Of a stretch of 64,000 nucleotides of DNA, positions 60,628 to 64,000 are shown one piece after another; position 1 is the stretch's first letter, and each line of letters opens with the position of its first letter. The DNA is taken from positions 4,302,860 to 4,366,859 of the forward strand of contig NZ_CP169217.1 of NCBI RefSeq assembly GCF_041897535.1, in the 5' to 3' direction. The stretch is from Methylomicrobium lacus_A. GTDB taxonomy: Bacteria; Pseudomonadota; Gammaproteobacteria; Methylococcales; Methylomonadaceae. A program made the translations under genes and the position numbers. The notes below the pieces were generated by a model. That model did not search any database, was not told where the DNA came from, and saw nothing but the letters and a program-made list of their open reading frames with translations.

Positions 60628-61188
60628 ACGGGCTAGCTTTGCGATCTATTTGAGAGTCGTGGTTCTCTATTCGATAGAGGGAATATGGGCTCTAATTTAG
60701 TTTTTATCTTATGCGGAATTATGTTACTCAAAAGGGGCCTATAAACGTAAATTCATGATCATCTTTTAGAGTGCTAGATGATTTCTCAAAAATAAGGCGG
60801 GTTGCAAGCTCACGGAATTATCGAAACGGTGAAGGAGTTGCAAAATTTAAGAGGGTAATGGCTTATTATTCCATAATTTTATTAAGTATAAATTTAGGAT
60901 TACGTTAACAATCATACTGTTCTGCTATGCCTCCGATTTGGTGCACAAAGCCGGCTTTGCATTGGCGGGATAGGACTGTTCGACTTCGAATGCAAAACAA
61001 CGGGGGCGCATAGGACGCCAGAGCCGAATTCCCTGAAAACGACAGGAATGCGCTTGAGTTTTCGGGTCAGCTTTGGCCGTTATCAGCAAAAAACGGTTGA
61101 ACGGATTGTGCCATGAAACTTTTCGTGCCTTTCGGGTTTTTCATGGACAATGTGTAACGTCCGTTATTTGTGGATAGGTTCGTTAGGT
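60628..61188. other. Intergenic region, no gene seen
   Basis: 560 bp, AT-rich in the middle (about 60840-60920). I see no convincing ORF, hairpin or repeat. Frames read through 61067-61351 are shadows of the phosphotransferase gene. Confidence 0.4.
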
Positions 61189-62280
61189 TTACGCATCTGC
61201 CAGCGCGGCGAATCCCTCCAGATCGCTGATGGCACTCGCCGCGCGGCGGATCATGGCAAGATTGGCCTCTTCTTCCATCATGCCGCCGACAGCCAGTGTC
61301 ACGACCATGGCTTCGAACGGGTAGGACAGGTGCGCTCGGTAGCGCTGCCAAAGTGTCTCCGGTCGGGTGTCGGCGATGCCATGAGCGGCGAGGCTATGCC
61401 GGTAATGCTCCAGCAGCGAACGTTCATGCGATCGCCGCGTTTCCGGTTCCAGCGCAGTCGCGAGAAAATAGGCAATATCGGCAATGCCTTCGCCGATGCG
61501 TACCAGTTGCCAGTCCAGCAATCCCGGATTGGAGCCGTTCCAGAAAAAATTGCCGGGATGGCAGTCGCGGTGGATCAGCGTCTGTCTGCCGCTGTGCAAA
61601 AATCGCATGATTCGGCGGCGCCGGCGCGCATACGCCAGTGCAGGCCCATGCAAGTGACCGGGCACGGCGCCATCGGCTTTTTCCAGGCCAAGGCGCATCA
61701 AAGGCACGGCCATCAGCGTTCCCAGCCTATCTTCCAGACGCCGGATCGGACCGCCCAGCCAGCGGTAGTTCGAGTCGCACTGAATTCCCCAAAAGGCGGC
61801 GTGAAAGCGCGCCAAATGTTCGATTACCGCGGTCGCCTGAGATAGCGACAAGGCTTCGCCGGTGCGGCCCGGCAGCGCTCCGCTTTCGGCGACATCGGAT
61901 AGCACTAGCGTGGCGCCCTTGCCGAAGCGGCTTTGCGCGGCCAACAGCACGGGCCGGTTCAGCGGAACCGCGTGCGCAATGTCCCGGTAAAACCGGGTTT
62001 CGACATGCAAAAGGCGGGGCAGGGCGGTGATCAGCCGGGCGCGCCAGGCCAGCGACGGGATTTTGACGAACCAGCGGCGCGGCAGCGCTTCCGGGCCGTC
62101 GTGCTCGACCATCAGACGCACGCGGGTTGTCGTGCCGATGTCGGCGGAAATCATTTCGAGGTTTTTGACCCGGGTTTCCCGGCAATGGCGTTCGATGATC
62201 CGCTGCGCCCAGGGGACGGTGAAATCGTGAAGGCGGTTCACCAGAATATCGGAATGGCTGTCGGCAATGGCGTATTGCAT
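61189..62280 (-). CDS. APH/ecdysteroid-kinase-like phosphotransferase
   Basis: 363 residues of the aminoglycoside-phosphotransferase fold. The catalytic loop is LIHRDCHPGNFFWNG (HRDxHxxN; about residues 233-247), with the metal-binding Asp in LLDWQLVRIGEGIADIAYFL. The N-lobe Lys may be in RWFVKIPS. The family phosphorylates small hydroxylated molecules, including steroids and choline, and also includes acyl-CoA-dehydrogenase-linked proteins; it is not specifically an antibiotic resistance gene. Single gene facing away from the GGDEF gene. Confidence 0.8.
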   Translation of the reverse strand: MQYAIADSHSDILVNRLHDFTVPWAQRIIERHCRETRVKNLEMISADIGTTTRVRLMVEHDGPEALPRRWFVKIPSLAWRARLITALPRLLHVETRFYRDIAHAVPLNRPVLLAAQSRFGKGATLVLSDVAESGALPGRTGEALSLSQATAVIEHLARFHAAFWGIQCDSNYRWLGGPIRRLEDRLGTLMAVPLMRLGLEKADGAVPGHLHGPALAYARRRRRIMRFLHSGRQTLIHRDCHPGNFFWNGSNPGLLDWQLVRIGEGIADIAYFLATALEPETRRSHERSLLEHYRHSLAAHGIADTRPETLWQRYRAHLSYPFEAMVVTLAVGGMMEEEANLAMIRRAASAISDLEGFAALADA

Positions 62281-62565
62281 GATTCCCTGCTAGTAATATG
62301 ACCTTGGGGCTGGCATCAAATTTCTGCATGCTTCCCGATCCCAAAAGACCTCGATTGATCGGTGGCATTGCAACGACAGTATTCTAATAGGAATCCCGCA
62401 AAAGCAAAAATGCGGGTTCCGTGCGGATTTTACGGTCCCATGTCGCGTCGTTTAAAAGGATTCTAACATATACCTATTGTCAACTGCGTGCCGAAGGTTA
62501 GGAGTTCACATTCCTTTGAATATTCATATACACTTATATGATTTATTTCCCGTTGCAACTTGCTA

Positions 62566-64000
62566 ATGCGTTCAAACGAGCAATCCCCGGCACAAGATTT
62601 ACCAAAACAAACCCGGCAACAGGACTTTTTAGACCTGACCGTTCAGGAACAGACCAGAATTTTGCAACAGCAGCAAGATATTCTGAACCGGGTCGCGCAG
62701 GGACATGATGCGATCAGCATCTGCGAGCAGATCTGTTTGTTTGGGGAGTTGCTGGTGCCGAATTCGGCCGCATCGATCATGCTGTTCGATGAGGCAGGCC
62801 TGACCTTAAATGTTTTCGCCGCGCCGAGCGTGCCGGAGGAAGTCGTCAGATTGCTTAACGGCCTACGTCCGGGGCCGGGCGCCGGGTCTTGCGGCAATGC
62901 CGTCTATCGGCAACAACCGGTCTATGTCAGGAATACGCTGACCGATTCCCGCTGGCAGGATATCCGCCATTTAGCGGAAGCGTTTAACATTTGCGCCTGT
63001 TGGTCAGTGCCTATCCGCGCCAAGAACGGCAAAGTGCTGGGCTCTTTTGCGTTATCAAGCTTCGAACACCGCCTGCCCAATGCGTTTCATCAAAAATTAC
63101 TCGAATTGGCCGCCAACCTTGTCAGCATCGTACTCGTACAACAAAGGACGAATGACCAACTGTTTTTGGCAGGCAAGGTGTTTGAGAACAGCATGGATGG
63201 GATTCTGATCACCGATCCCTCCAGGCAGATCATCTCGGTCAACCGGGCTTTTTCCGATATCACCGGCTACCCTGCGGAGGAGGTAATCGGAAAAAATCCT
63301 TCTCTGTTGTCGTCCGGACGGCAGGATAGCGAGTTTTACAATAACATGTCGCATGCGATCCGTACGGCCGGCAGTTGGCGGGGCGAAATATGGAACAAGC
63401 GTAAAGATGGCAAGCATTTCCCGATCTGGCTCAGCATCAACGGCATCTATGACAAGAATGGCAATATCACGCATTATTTGGGCATATTCAGCGATATTTC
63501 GGAAATCAAGCGCCTGGACCACATCATCTGGAAACAAGCGAACTTCGATTATGTAACCGGACTGCCGAATCGCAACATGTTCCATGAACGGCTGGATCAG
63601 GACCTGAAAAAAGCCCAACGCAAGGGCGAGCAAGTGGCGATTTTCTTTATCGACCTGGACCACTTCAAGGAAATCAACGATTCGTGGGGCCACGGCATGG
63701 GCGATCTTTTGCTCAAGGAAGCCGCGCAACGTTTGCGCGAAAGCGTGCGTGAAACCGACACGGTAGCGCGTTTGGGGGGGGATGAGTTCACCGTGATCAT
63801 CAACGATTTCGAGAATGAGCGTAGCATCGGCCGCATTGCGCAGAACATTCTCGATAAATTGGCGATGCCGTTCTATTTGGAACACGAAATGGCCTACATC
63901 TCGGCGAGCATCGGCATTACGCTATTCCCCGATGACGCGGCCTCGATCGAAGCGTTGCTGAAAAACGCGGACCATGCGATGTATGCTGCTAAAAACGAGG
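62566..64000 (+). CDS. GAF-PAS-GGDEF diguanylate cyclase (runs off window)
   Basis: At least 478 residues without a stop by the window end. A short coiled N-terminus is followed by a GAF domain (about 45-185: ASIMLFDEAGLTLNVFAAPS, GPGAGSCGNAVYR, WSVPIRAKNGKVLGSFAL). A PAS domain follows (about 200-325: VFENSMDGILITDPSRQIISVNRAF). The GGDEF domain shows DYVTGLPNRNMFHERL, FFIDLDHFKEINDSWGHGMGD and an intact RLGGDEF near residue 405, so it should make cyclic di-GMP. An EAL domain often follows this order but is outside the window. The ATG at 62566 has only a weak upstream site. Confidence 0.9.
   Translation, partial: MRSNEQSPAQDLPKQTRQQDFLDLTVQEQTRILQQQQDILNRVAQGHDAISICEQICLFGELLVPNSAASIMLFDEAGLTLNVFAAPSVPEEVVRLLNGLRPGPGAGSCGNAVYRQQPVYVRNTLTDSRWQDIRHLAEAFNICACWSVPIRAKNGKVLGSFALSSFEHRLPNAFHQKLLELAANLVSIVLVQQRTNDQLFLAGKVFENSMDGILITDPSRQIISVNRAFSDITGYPAEEVIGKNPSLLSSGRQDSEFYNNMSHAIRTAGSWRGEIWNKRKDGKHFPIWLSINGIYDKNGNITHYLGIFSDISEIKRLDHIIWKQANFDYVTGLPNRNMFHERLDQDLKKAQRKGEQVAIFFIDLDHFKEINDSWGHGMGDLLLKEAAQRLRESVRETDTVARLGGDEFTVIINDFENERSIGRIAQNILDKLAMPFYLEHEMAYISASIGITLFPDDAASIEALLKNADHAMYAAKNE

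Noticed and set aside
61189..62280. Aminoglycoside resistance kinase
   Set aside because: Only the general APH fold motifs are present; length and context do not point to antibiotic resistance.
1..64000. CRISPR arrays, rRNA, tRNA, prophage or integrative element boundaries
   Set aside because: No regularly spaced repeats, no recognisable structural RNA and no integrase or phage structural genes were seen on either strand, within the limits of reading by eye.

Overview
The window looks like a chromosome segment of a gammaproteobacterial (type I, Methylococcales) methanotroph. Three things point there: a crtN-ald-crtNb operon for C30 carotenoids as known from Methylomonas; a bacterial sterol locus whose CYP51 is fused to a ferredoxin, as in Methylococcus capsulatus; and sterol C-4 demethylase (SdmA/SdmB) and sterol-transport (BstA/B/C) genes of the Methylococcus type. 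The genus cannot be fixed from the sequence alone. No rRNA, tRNA, CRISPR array or phage was seen.

Layout. 1-600: transposase remnants (the start of an IS630-type gene at the window edge and a broken IS4-type gene) and a hairpin-rich interspersed repeat. 708-5334: C30 carotenoid operon. 5366-18986: a K+ channel, a GH63/GH13 glycosidase pair, small exported proteins, an AI-2E-type permease, an OmpA-family protein, and a three-gene envelope operon of unknown function preceded by an 18-residue leader ORF. 19075-25542: DUF2278 protein, H+-translocating pyrophosphatase, VOC protein and fatty acid cis/trans isomerase. 25667-27076: a complete IS4-family element with a 9-bp target duplication. 27169-32152: lipoproteins, an outer-membrane-type protein, a DUF2092 operon and a single-domain response regulator, several behind one repeated promoter type.

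32535-47259 is the main feature: a sterol locus with sdmB-sdmA (C-4 demethylation), bstA-bstB-bstC (sterol transport), an unknown periplasmic protein, a decayed delta24-sterol reductase (DHCR24-like) pseudogene, a CYP51-ferredoxin fusion, an NTF2/SnoaL-like protein, an oxidosqualene cyclase and a squalene monooxygenase. Together these would convert squalene to lanosterol, demethylate it at C-14 and C-4 and move the product to the outer membrane. The broken DHCR24 suggests the side-chain delta24 bond is no longer reduced by an enzyme from this locus.

47277-64000: two histidine kinase/FixJ-type regulator pairs, DUF4105 and alpha/beta-hydrolase-like envelope proteins, an SPFH-SHOCT protein divergent from a two-gene membrane operon, a lone receiver protein, an APH-fold phosphotransferase and a GAF-PAS-GGDEF protein that runs off the window.

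Across the window a near-palindromic box (TTGRCCTAAAGTCCAA) lies 23-24 bp upstream of a -10-like hexamer at six places. Five precede genes and one lies inside the sterol locus. It looks like the operator of an unidentified activator; a FixJ-type regulator is one guess.
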